Shown: positions 1 through 6,215, counted from the first letter of the stretch. The stretch is DNA of 6,218 nt from an uncultured Eubacteriales bacterium (GCA_902772745.1 CACYBV010000001.1:1-6218), one strand, 5' to 3'. The notes: generated from the letters alone by a model not told the origin. Translations and numbers: made by a program.

Positions 1-770
1 CGAAACTCTGTGAATTCCCGTAAGAATCCGTCCATTTCCGCGAGAAGTTTCTCCTTGTTCATCAGGAAAAGCTCCGACCACATGCTGTCGTTGATCCGTG
101 CGATCCTGGTGAGGTCCCGGAAGGAATCGCCGGTGTAATCCACGAGATGGCGGTTGTCCTTGCAGGTCATGAGAGATACCGCGATGCAGTGCGTGAGCTG
201 CGAGACAAAGGCAATCATCTCGTCATGTTCTTCCGGAGAAAGCACCGAAATCCGGCGGAAGCCGAGAATCCGTCCGAGGTCCTTGCACCATTCGATGGCT
301 TCCTCGGTATTTTTCCCGGTCGGCGTCACGATATAGTTCGCCCCGTGGAACATCCGGTCATCGCTGTTTTCGACGCCGTACACTTCGCGCCCCGCCATCG
401 GGTGCGCGGCGATAAATTCGACGTCCGGACGGAGCATGTCCTGAATCTCGTAAACGACACTGCTCTTCACGCCGGTCACGTCGGTGATCATCGTGCCCGG
501 CCGGAACAGCTTCTGGTGCTCGGCGATCCATTCCCTGAAGACATTCGGGTAGAGTCCGAAAATCACGGCATCCGCCTCGGAAACAAGGTAGGAATTCACC
601 GAAATGTCACCCTCTTCGATTATGCCTTCCCTGAGCGCAAATTCGATGGATTTTTCGCGTGTGTCCACCGCTGCGACATGGTATCCGAGCCGCGACAGCG
701 CGCGGGCGTAGCTTCCGCCCATTAAGCCCAGTCCGACAATCAGAATGTTTCCCTTACTGATCCACTGCAT
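1..770 (-). CDS. tyrA: Prephenate dehydrogenase TyrA, 3' end cut off by window edge
   Basis: This cytosolic enzyme oxidatively decarboxylates prephenate to 4-hydroxyphenylpyruvate, the committed step to tyrosine. I translated the minus strand by hand and found 256 open codons running off the left edge. Visible motifs, numbered from the chosen start, are the dinucleotide-binding GLGLMGGS (13-20) and Asp36 after the second strand, which by family rules favours NAD over NADP. HPMAG (123-127) contains the catalytic His, and H182-D183, the SQLTH segment (190-194) and FRDLTRIAR (217-225) are also typical of the family. The start is either of two adjacent ATGs, at 773 or 770. GAGGTG at 778-783 lies 4 nt from the first and 7 nt from the second, so I chose 770. 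The start lies inside aroA (17-nt overlap), implying coupled translation. The C-terminus is missing, so a regulatory ACT domain can be neither seen nor excluded. Identity is secure; the exact start is not. Confidence 0.93.
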   Translation of the reverse strand, partial: MQWISKGNILIVGLGLMGGSYARALSRLGYHVAAVDTREKSIEFALREGIIEEGDISVNSYLVSEADAVIFGLYPNVFREWIAEHQKLFRPGTMITDVTGVKSSVVYEIQDMLRPDVEFIAAHPMAGREVYGVENSDDRMFHGANYIVTPTGKNTEEAIEWCKDLGRILGFRRISVLSPEEHDEMIAFVSQLTHCIAVSLMTCKDNRHLVDYTGDSFRDLTRIARINDSMWSELFLMNKEKLLAEMDGFLREFTEF

Positions 771-2037
771 CATTTTCCACCTCGATTCCAAGTTTCCCAA
801 TCGTTTCAAAATATCCCGGCCAGCTCTTCCGGACTGCTTCCGCGCCGCTGATCTCTCCTCCCGTCAGGGTGCAGAGGGAGCTTAAGGCCATCACAATCCG
901 ATGATCGTTGTGCCCGTATAAAAGTTCTGACGGTGTCCGGATTTTACCCGGCAGAACCGTAAAGCTGTCTTCTTCGTTTTCGCAGAGGATTCCGAACTTT
1001 CGGAGTTCCTCCTGCATCGCGGCGCACCGGTCGCTTTCCTTGATCCGGAGCCTTGCGGTTCCCGTGAATTTACCCCCATGCAGCGCCGCGGCCGCCGCGA
1101 AGAGCACCGGCCCGAGGTCCGGGCAGTCCGTAAGGTCAATTGTGGGAAAACCCGAAATAAGCTGGCTGAAAAGTTTCCGGTACACGCGGTCGCCCTGCAG
1201 AGAGTCCGGGTTCAGGCCGCTGATCTCTGTATTTCCGCCGAAAACATTCAGGATTTCAAGAAAAGCCGCGTTGCTGTAGTCTCCCTCTGTCGAAAGGTTC
1301 CGGGCGGTTCCGGCCTGTTTTCCGGGGATTTCGATTGTATTCGTCCCGGACCACCGCGTATCGATTCCGAAGCTTTGAAGCGCCGCCATCGTCATATCGA
1401 TATAAGGGCGGCTTTCCACGGGCGGAATGATCTCAAGCCTGCTGTCTCCGCAAAGCCCCGGAAGCGCGAAAAGCATTCCGCTGATAAACTGGCTGGAGAT
1501 ATTCCCCGGAATCGTATAGTTTCCGGGTTTCAGCCGGCCTTTTACAAGGAGGCTGTCTTCCGTCCGTCTGAAAAGAAAGTCCTGCTCCTGCGCGATTGTC
1601 TCATATACCGACAGGGGGCGCGAAAACAGCCGTTTTGCGCCGGTAAAAAGCACTGCTCTTCCGCTTGTCAGCGCACAGGGAATCAGGAAGCGAAGCGTCG
1701 ATCCGGATTCGCGGACGGGCAGCTGAATCGGAACTTCGGGAAGACTTTCGGTTTTTTTCCCGCCGTTTCCGGCGGACAGGCTCTCCGAAGCGATTCCGGC
1801 ATCTTTCAGAATGCCCGGGCCGCTTAATACCGCTCTTCCGTTCTTCACCGAAATCTGCTTTCCGAGCGCCTGGAGACAGTCGATCGTTGCGAGAATGTCC
1901 TCGGACAAGGCAAGATTTTCGATCCGGCTTTCCTGATCCGACAAGGCCGCTGAAAGAAGCAGCCGGTGCGCCATGCTCTTTGAAGGCGGCGCCGTAATAC
2001 TGCCTCCGGCTTTTCCGGGTCTGATCCTTACGATCAT
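754..2037 (-). CDS. aroA: 3-phosphoshikimate 1-carboxyvinyltransferase (EPSP synthase)
   Basis: The enzyme transfers the enolpyruvyl group of phosphoenolpyruvate to shikimate 3-phosphate, giving EPSP, the sixth step to chorismate. It is 427 aa, the usual family size, with the two-lobed repeat fold expected from its motifs. Substrate residues K20, S21 and R25 lie in the PSKSMAHR segment. ESGSTLRFL (110-118) is the PEP and glyphosate loop. SSQFISG (181-187) binds shikimate 3-phosphate. DCPDLG (304-309) supplies the catalytic Asp307. RIKESDR (331-337) contains Glu334, GHNDHR (375-380) binds PEP, and K404 is in VRKSWP. The start is well supported: GGAGGT at 2043-2048 lies 5 nt upstream of the ATG, inside the end of aroQ, and the aroQ stop overlaps it as ATGA. 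Residues about 77-107 form a Gly/Ser/Lys-rich stretch that looks longer than usual for this region. The gene ends inside the tyrA start region. Confidence 0.97.
   Translation of the reverse strand: MIVRIRPGKAGGSITAPPSKSMAHRLLLSAALSDQESRIENLALSEDILATIDCLQALGKQISVKNGRAVLSGPGILKDAGIASESLSAGNGGKKTESLPEVPIQLPVRESGSTLRFLIPCALTSGRAVLFTGAKRLFSRPLSVYETIAQEQDFLFRRTEDSLLVKGRLKPGNYTIPGNISSQFISGMLFALPGLCGDSRLEIIPPVESRPYIDMTMAALQSFGIDTRWSGTNTIEIPGKQAGTARNLSTEGDYSNAAFLEILNVFGGNTEISGLNPDSLQGDRVYRKLFSQLISGFPTIDLTDCPDLGPVLFAAAAALHGGKFTGTARLRIKESDRCAAMQEELRKFGILCENEEDSFTVLPGKIRTPSELLYGHNDHRIVMALSSLCTLTGGEISGAEAVRKSWPGYFETIGKLGIEVENDAVDQ
778..783 (-). promoter_or_regulatory. tyrA ribosome binding site inside aroA
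   Basis: GAGGTG lies within the last codons of aroA, 4 nt before the ATG at 771-773 and 7 nt before the ATG at 768-770. It supports a tyrA start at one of these, with the second better spaced. Ribosomes finishing aroA would pass directly over it. Confidence 0.75.
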
Positions 2038-2528
2038 TTCAGACCTCCGTTCGCGGCTTCCGGATCATTTTCCGGGACCGAAGGATCGGATTCTCCGGAT
2101 TTCAGCCGGTCCGAAAGGAAATCCATTGCCTCAAGATACCCCCTGATTCCATGCCCGGTGATCGTCTTCACACAGGCGGAACGGATGTAGGAAATCTGGC
2201 GGAATGCTTCGCGCTCTTCGACTCTGGAGATGTGCACTTCAACCGCAGGGATTCCGACCGCTTTCAAGGCATCCAGAAGAGCAATGCTGGTATGCGTATA
2301 TGCACCGGGATTGATCACGATGCCGTCGATCCGGCCATAAGCGCGCTGGATCTCGTCGACGAGTGCGCCTTCATGGTTGGACTGGAACAGTTCGGCCGTA
2401 ATTCCTGTCTCCTCCGCATGTGCAAGGATTCGGCTGCAGAGCGTTTCGTAGTTCTCGCTCCCGTAGATCCCGGGTTCTCGTATACCGAGCATGTTGAGGT
2501 TCGGGCCGTTGATAACCAATATTTTCAT
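2034..2528 (-). CDS. aroQ: Type II 3-dehydroquinate dehydratase
   Basis: The enzyme dehydrates 3-dehydroquinate to 3-dehydroshikimate, step three of the pathway. Type II enzymes are small and usually dodecameric, and unrelated to the type I AroD fold. The 164-aa product opens with the hallmark INGPNLNMLG (6-15), then R17 and the catalytic Tyr22. It continues with SNHEG (50-54), NPGAYTHTS (73-81) with Asn73 and His79, EVHIS (97-101), REAFR (106-110) and GHGIRGYLEAM (125-135). Residues after about 143 form an acidic, Pro/Gly-rich tail beyond the usual core, probably disordered. Arg102 stands where many homologues have Asn after HIS. The ATG is preceded by a purine-rich AAAGGGGGG (2532-2540), 3 nt away. 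It lies 127 nt downstream of aroEK across a repeat-bearing gap and overlaps aroA by 4 nt. The AroQ name here is distinct from the AroQ class of chorismate mutase. Confidence 0.97.
   Translation of the reverse strand: MKILVINGPNLNMLGIREPGIYGSENYETLCSRILAHAEETGITAELFQSNHEGALVDEIQRAYGRIDGIVINPGAYTHTSIALLDALKAVGIPAVEVHISRVEEREAFRQISYIRSACVKTITGHGIRGYLEAMDFLSDRLKSGESDPSVPENDPEAANGGLK
2043..2048 (-). promoter_or_regulatory. aroA ribosome binding site inside the aroQ 3' end
   Basis: GGAGGT, a near-consensus Shine-Dalgarno sequence, lies 5 nt before the aroA ATG and within the last codons of aroQ. The aroQ stop and aroA start share ATGA (2034-2037), so aroA translation is probably coupled to aroQ. 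Confidence 0.8.
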
Positions 2529-2564
2529 AATCCCCCCTTTGCGCCATTTCGGGTGAGCGCCGCT

Positions 2565-2613
2565 GTCTCCCGGATGGGCTTCCCCGGCTGCGCGAAGCTC
2601 CGCTCGGGATGAC
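2565..2613. repeat. 49-bp imperfect inverted repeat in the aroEK-aroQ gap
   Basis: The outer arms are GTCTCCCG (2565-2572) and CGGGATGAC (2605-2613), which pair over 8 bp with one bulged T at 2610. An inner stem pairs 2576-2582 (GGGCTTC) with 2594-2600 (GAAGCTC), with one G-T wobble, around an 11-nt loop. There is no T-tract on either side, so it is not a standard intrinsic terminator. In the mRNA it forms a hairpin between the aroEK stop and the aroQ ribosome binding site. It resembles short dispersed intergenic repeats of the GTCATCCCGAGCG type. The pairing was read by eye. Confidence 0.6.
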
Positions 2614-2630
2614 CGTCCATGAAAGGAATC

Positions 2631-2652
2631 TCCGCCTTCGGGATGGCAGGTC
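2631..2652. repeat. Degenerate repeat copy next to the aroEK stop
   Basis: On the plus strand GGGATGGCAGGTC (2640-2652) matches GGGATGACAGGTC at 3985-3997 in the other gap with one mismatch. The unit lies 3 nt downstream of the aroEK stop codon in transcription sense. The preceding TCCGCCTTC resembles the matching part of the neighbouring hairpin arm. Confidence 0.5.
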
Positions 2653-2655
2653 CTG

Positions 2656-3906
2656 TTAACTCTCCAGCCGGTTTTTCAGCAGGATCTGCGCCGTGTCTTC
2701 CGGCGTTCCCTTCACAAGAACCACCGCATCAGCGCTCCAGAGGTACAGCGGTAGCCGCGAGCGGTATAATGCTTCAACCTTTTCCTTTGTGTCCGCAAGC
2801 GGGCGGTCCGGCGAAGGTTCGATCTCCGAGATGTCCCGCTGCAGGAAGAAAATCCGTCCGTTCTTCCGGAGTTCCCGGAGGTTTTCATCCCGAAGCACCG
2901 CGCCGCCGCCGGTCGAGATAATGATTCCGTTCTCCCGTGACAGTTCCCGGATCACATCGCTCTCCAGCGCGCGGAAACCTTCTTCCCCGATTTCGCCGAA
3001 GATTTCCGGAATGCTTTTCCCTGCTTTTTCAGCGATCAGCGCATCAGTGTCCGCCAGTTTTCGTCCGGTGATTCTCCGAACCGCCTTTCCTACCGCGGAT
3101 TTCCCCGCACCGGACATCCCGGTGATCACGATATTTTCCTTGTCATAACGGATTTTTTTGAAAACGCGGTCGAGTACGCCTTCCCTTACCGGCTTGCCGG
3201 TGAAAAGTTCCGAAGCATAGACCGCCTGTGCGACAAGCATGTAAAGGCCGCCCTCCGCGGGGATTTTACGTGCTTCCGCCTGCTGTACCAAATTTGTCCG
3301 GAGCGGATTGTATACCGCGTCCAATACCATGAGAAGATTCGGGAAAGCAGATAAATCCAGAGGGCAGCCCTCTGTTTCCGGATACATGCCGACAGGCGTC
3401 GTGTTGATCAGGATCTCAGCATCCGAATGCTTTTCACGGGCTTCTTCGTAGCTGATGATATCGGGGTTCTTTGGCTGCGCTGTGCGGCTTACCCGGTAAA
3501 TTTCCCGTGCCTTGTACGCCTCCATCAGCGCTTTTGCGGTTTTTGAGGTTCCGCCGGTTCCGAGGATCAGCGCCTTCTTTCCTGACGGACTGACACCAAG
3601 CCTCTTAAGAAGCGCCTCCATCCCGGAAAAATCCGTATTGTAGCCGAAAAGCTCCCCGTCCCGCTTCACAATCGTATTTACCGCGCCGATTGCCTGTGCT
3701 TTCGGGGAAAGCCGCGAAAGATAAGGGATGACCGCTTCCTTGTAGGGAATCGTCACATTGATTGCCCGAAAGTCCGCATCTTTCATGAAAATGTCAAGGT
3801 CCGGCCGCTCAATTTCCGTTAGCAAGTAGTCATAAGAACCGATCAGTCCGTGAATTTCCTTGCTGAAGCTGTGCGGCAGATGTTCGCCGATGCATCCGTA
3901 TTCCAT
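2656..3906 (-). CDS. aroEK: Bifunctional shikimate dehydrogenase / shikimate kinase (AroE-AroK fusion)
   Basis: One 416-aa polypeptide should carry out two consecutive steps: NADPH reduction of 3-dehydroshikimate to shikimate, then ATP phosphorylation to shikimate 3-phosphate. The AroE domain (about 1-248) shows HSFSK (12-16), NVTIPYK (50-56) with catalytic Lys56, AVNT (75-78), YNTDFSG with Asp92, the nucleotide loop GTGGTSK (116-122), SRT (140-142, NADP-type), INTTPVGMYP (167-176) and GGLYMLVAQ (219-227). The AroK domain (about 257-416) shows Walker A GMSGAGKS (263-270), DTD (286-288), GEEGFRALE (307-315), GGGAV (333-337), the lid RPL at 368 and Arg384. The linker is only about 10 residues and no stop or frameshift separates the domains. 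I start at the ATG at 3906, which has GGAG six bases upstream and gives the usual MEYGCIGEHLPHSFSK-like opening. A TTG at 3918 would add four residues but overlaps that ribosome binding site. Confidence 0.95.
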   Translation of the reverse strand: MEYGCIGEHLPHSFSKEIHGLIGSYDYLLTEIERPDLDIFMKDADFRAINVTIPYKEAVIPYLSRLSPKAQAIGAVNTIVKRDGELFGYNTDFSGMEALLKRLGVSPSGKKALILGTGGTSKTAKALMEAYKAREIYRVSRTAQPKNPDIISYEEAREKHSDAEILINTTPVGMYPETEGCPLDLSAFPNLLMVLDAVYNPLRTNLVQQAEARKIPAEGGLYMLVAQAVYASELFTGKPVREGVLDRVFKKIRYDKENIVITGMSGAGKSAVGKAVRRITGRKLADTDALIAEKAGKSIPEIFGEIGEEGFRALESDVIRELSRENGIIISTGGGAVLRDENLRELRKNGRIFFLQRDISEIEPSPDRPLADTKEKVEALYRSRLPLYLWSADAVVLVKGTPEDTAQILLKNRLES

Positions 3907-3920
3907 ATCTGTCTCCAAAT
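3907..3920 (-). promoter_or_regulatory. Ribosome binding site that fixes the aroEK start
   Basis: On the minus strand GGAG (3913-3916) is followed by a 6-nt spacer and then ATG at 3904-3906. The in-frame TTG at 3916-3918 overlaps this GGAG. Its own upstream match, CAGG, is weaker. This favours the ATG start, which also gives the normal AroE N-terminus. Confidence 0.8.
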
Positions 3921-3977
3921 GAAAACCTGCTGTTGATGTTTATCCCCAAGGACGGGATTTCCGGATCCGTGCTCCGT

Positions 3978-3997
3978 GTCTCCCGGGATGACAGGTC
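3978..3997. repeat. Short repeat copy in the aroC-aroEK gap
   Basis: GTCTCCCGGGATGAC (3978-3992) equals the two outer arms of the 2565-2613 hairpin joined directly, sharing the central CG. It continues as AGGTC, matching the copy at 2640-2652. The unit begins 3 nt after the aroC stop in transcription sense. The rest of this 94-nt gap holds a perfect 8-nt palindrome CGGATCCG (3962-3969) and CGGGA (3953-3957), which could pair with TCCCG (3981-3985). No promoter or T-tract terminator is apparent. Confidence 0.55.
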
Positions 3998-4000
3998 GGT

Positions 4001-5191
4001 TCAGGCAAGCCAGTCCGTTCCGTACCGGAGCGCAAGAAGGTCTGAAACTGCAAGCGCCGCTGCCGCGTCCACCACAATCCGCGCCCGGTGGATGACCGCC
4101 GGGTCATGACGGCCGGAAACGGTGATTTCGCTTTCTTCTCCGGTCCCAAAATTGACTGTCTTCTGCGTGATTCCGATCGAAGGCGTCGGCTTTACCGCTG
4201 TACGGAAAAGGATCGGCATTCCGTTTGTGATGCCGCCGTTTACGCCGCCGTTGTGATTGGTGCGTGTCCGGATGACCGTATTTTGCGGAATTTGGCCTTT
4301 TTCCGGGCTTTTGCCGCCTTTGCCGGGAAAATGTGCGGAAGTTTCCCTGCAGGCCGTATATTCGTCATTATACGCGCTTCCGCGCCGTCCAACCATGGAA
4401 AAGGCTTCACCGAATTCCACGCCCTTCACCGCAGGGATCGAGAAGAGAATATGCGAAAGCGCAGACTCCACCGAATCGAACCAGGGCTCGCCTATTCCCG
4501 CCGGCACACCGCTCACAGCGCTCTCGAGTATTCCGCCGACGCTGTCCCGGTCCGCCCTGGCCTGCTGGATCCTGTGCTGCATCTTTTCATCGGCCGCGGC
4601 GTCCAGCACCGGAAAGAGCTTCATTTTCAGGGATTCGATTTCCCGGTTCAGGGCTTCTTCATCCTGAGAAAATGCCTGGTCTTCTATGAATTCTGTCTCT
4701 CCTTCTCTTCCGCCGCCGAGCGCGCGGATATGCGTCCCGATCCGGATGCCTTTCTCCTCAAGCGCCGGAAGAAGGATTCCGCCGGCTGCCGCGAGGGCCG
4801 CCGTCAGCCGCCCGCTCTGGTGGCCGCCGCCCCTCGGGTCTTCGAAGCCGTGATATTTGCAGTAAGCCGTGTAATCCGCGTGTCCCGGACGGGCAAGAAA
4901 ACGTGTTTTCTCATAGTCCGCGCTTCTCGTATTCGTGTTCGGAATCAGGATCGAAAGCGGCGTCCCGGTCGTTCTTCCCTGATATACACCGCTTATGATC
5001 CGGAATTCATCCTGCTCGACACGGGATGTGGAAATCGTCCCGGAAGGGCGCCGAAGCCAAAGCGCGGTGCGGATTTTCTCTTCGCTGACCGGAATGCCCG
5101 GAGCGAGACCCGAGAGGACACAGCCGATTTCCGGGCCGTGGCTCTCGCCGAAGATTGTCAGGCTGATGCTGTTTCCAAAAGTGTTTTTCAT
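4001..5191 (-). CDS. aroC: Chorismate synthase
   Basis: The enzyme eliminates phosphate from EPSP to give chorismate, the last shared step. The family requires reduced FMN as cofactor, though the reaction has no net redox change. The 396-aa product shows FGESHG (14-19) with an invariant His18, RPGHADYT (101-108) with a second key His104, EDPRGGGHQSGR (117-128), TNHNGGVNGGITNGMPI (311-327), KPTPSI (334-339) and GRHDPAV (360-366) with Asp363. GGGHQSGR and NHNGG differ from the enterobacterial GGGRSSAR-like form and resemble clostridial enzymes. Residues about 281-303 form a Gly/Lys/Pro-rich insertion that makes the protein longer than the roughly 360 aa common in the family. The ATG is preceded by GAGGG (5199-5203), 7 nt away, which overlaps the aroB stop codon. 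I see no flavin reductase domain, so FMN reduction must come from another protein. Confidence 0.97.
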   Translation of the reverse strand: MKNTFGNSISLTIFGESHGPEIGCVLSGLAPGIPVSEEKIRTALWLRRPSGTISTSRVEQDEFRIISGVYQGRTTGTPLSILIPNTNTRSADYEKTRFLARPGHADYTAYCKYHGFEDPRGGGHQSGRLTAALAAAGGILLPALEEKGIRIGTHIRALGGGREGETEFIEDQAFSQDEEALNREIESLKMKLFPVLDAAADEKMQHRIQQARADRDSVGGILESAVSGVPAGIGEPWFDSVESALSHILFSIPAVKGVEFGEAFSMVGRRGSAYNDEYTACRETSAHFPGKGGKSPEKGQIPQNTVIRTRTNHNGGVNGGITNGMPILFRTAVKPTPSIGITQKTVNFGTGEESEITVSGRHDPAVIHRARIVVDAAAALAVSDLLALRYGTDWLA

Positions 5192-5198
5192 GATTTTT

Positions 5199-5204
5199 CC
5201 CTCA
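5199..5204 (-). promoter_or_regulatory. aroC ribosome binding site overlapping the aroB stop codon
   Basis: The minus strand reads TGAGGG. TGA at 5202-5204 ends aroB, and GAGGG is the Shine-Dalgarno sequence for the aroC ATG, with a 7-nt spacer. The arrangement suggests termination-reinitiation coupling between the two genes. Confidence 0.7.
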
Positions 5205-6215
5205 ATCCGGTATCAATTCACCAATCCGCGAATAAAGCTCCTCTTTTCCCAGTCTTCTGAGTTCGAAACTTCCGATTTCTCCGCAGAGAACGCAGGTTAC
5301 ACCGTCATCTGCGGCTTTCTTGTCGTGAAGAACCGCCGAAAGCACCCCTTCCGGATCGAGGTCCGGCAGTTTCGGGAGTCCGAGTTTTACAAGAACCGGC
5401 CGCATTCTTTCCACAGCCTCTTTGCTGCACATCGGAAGCATCCCGAAGGCGACGCATTCGCCGTGCAGCAGTCCGTGCAGTCCTTCGAAACTCTCAATCC
5501 CGTGGCCGATCGTATGGCCGAAATTCAGGGCTTTTCTGAGTCCCTGCTCCCGCTCGTCTTCCTCGACAACCGCTTTCTTGATCCGAAGCGATTTTTCGAT
5601 GATTTCCGGAAGATGCATAAAAGGATCTTCCCGCTCGAAAAGCCCGAACAGCTCCTCATCAAAGCAGGCGGCCATTTTCAGCGCTTCGAAAAGGCCGTTT
5701 CTGATCTGCCGCCCGGGAAGCGTTTTCAGTGTTTCGGGATCGACGAGCACCTTCTTCGGCTGGTAAAACGCGCCGACGATGTTCTTGATTCCGCCGAAAT
5801 TCACCGCAGTCTTTCCGCCGATTGAACTGTCAACCTGGGAAAGCACTGTCGTCGGAATATTGTAAAAATCAATTCCGCGCATGTATGAAGCCGCCGCAAA
5901 TCCCGCAAGGTCTCCGACGACGCCGCCGCCCAAAGCGGCGACAGCATCCGTACGGAGAAAGCCCCGGTCCAGCATGGTCCGAAGCAGCTTCTCCCAGACA
6001 GCGAGACTTTTGGAATCCTCGCCCTGCGGAACCCTGATAACGAAAGGCTCCCTGCATTTACGGGCAATCATTTCGGCGTATTCCGAAGGAACGCCTTCGT
6101 CTGTCACGATGAGAACTTTCCGCCCGAGGTTCAGGTACTGTTCCGCCTGGTTCAGCACGCCTGGCCCGATCACGATATCATAGCTGTTTTCACCGAGATT
6201 CATTGTAAGAATCAT
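5202..6215 (-). CDS. aroB: 3-dehydroquinate synthase
   Basis: The enzyme cyclises DAHP to 3-dehydroquinate, step two of the pathway, using NAD as a catalytic cofactor and a divalent metal. The 337-aa product has the expected order: VTDE (37-40), GGGVVGD (96-102), SYMRG (110-114), PTTVLSQVDSSIGGKTAVN (121-139) and NIVGAFYQPKKVL (145-157). Metal ligands are Glu177 (in LFEALKMA), His234 (in FGHTIGH) and His251 (in LHGE). It is slightly shorter than many homologues, mainly at the N-terminus. The ATG at 6213-6215 is three bases from the window edge, so its ribosome binding site is not visible. An alternative ATG at 6203 has no purine-rich site in front of it within the window, so I kept the longer form. 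aroC begins 10 nt after the stop. Neither AroK nor any other domain is fused to it. Confidence 0.96.
   Translation of the reverse strand: MILTMNLGENSYDIVIGPGVLNQAEQYLNLGRKVLIVTDEGVPSEYAEMIARKCREPFVIRVPQGEDSKSLAVWEKLLRTMLDRGFLRTDAVAALGGGVVGDLAGFAAASYMRGIDFYNIPTTVLSQVDSSIGGKTAVNFGGIKNIVGAFYQPKKVLVDPETLKTLPGRQIRNGLFEALKMAACFDEELFGLFEREDPFMHLPEIIEKSLRIKKAVVEEDEREQGLRKALNFGHTIGHGIESFEGLHGLLHGECVAFGMLPMCSKEAVERMRPVLVKLGLPKLPDLDPEGVLSAVLHDKKAADDGVTCVLCGEIGSFELRRLGKEELYSRIGELIPD

Noticed and set aside
147..725. Plus-strand open frame of 192 codons near the left end
   Set aside because: The minus strand here encodes TyrA with its full set of active-site motifs, so the plus-strand frame is its shadow.
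1078..1827. Plus-strand open frame of 249 codons within aroA
   Set aside because: It lies fully opposite aroA, with low-complexity basic composition and no family motif.
2565..2613. Intrinsic terminator between aroEK and aroQ
   Set aside because: The stem is imperfect and no T-run follows it on the minus strand, so efficient Rho-independent termination is unlikely.
3962..3969. Operator for a regulator at the palindrome CGGATCCG
   Set aside because: An 8-nt palindrome in GC-rich DNA is easily due to chance, it is inside the operon, and no promoter is seen beside it.
4088..5260. Long plus-strand open frame of 390 codons opposite aroC
   Set aside because: It is antisense to a motif-complete aroC, has no recognisable domain, and reads as a Cys/Arg-rich mirror of a GC-rich gene.
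4995..5825. Plus-strand open frame of 276 codons spanning the aroB-aroC junction
   Set aside because: It is antisense to two well-supported genes and shows no domain signature or convincing start.
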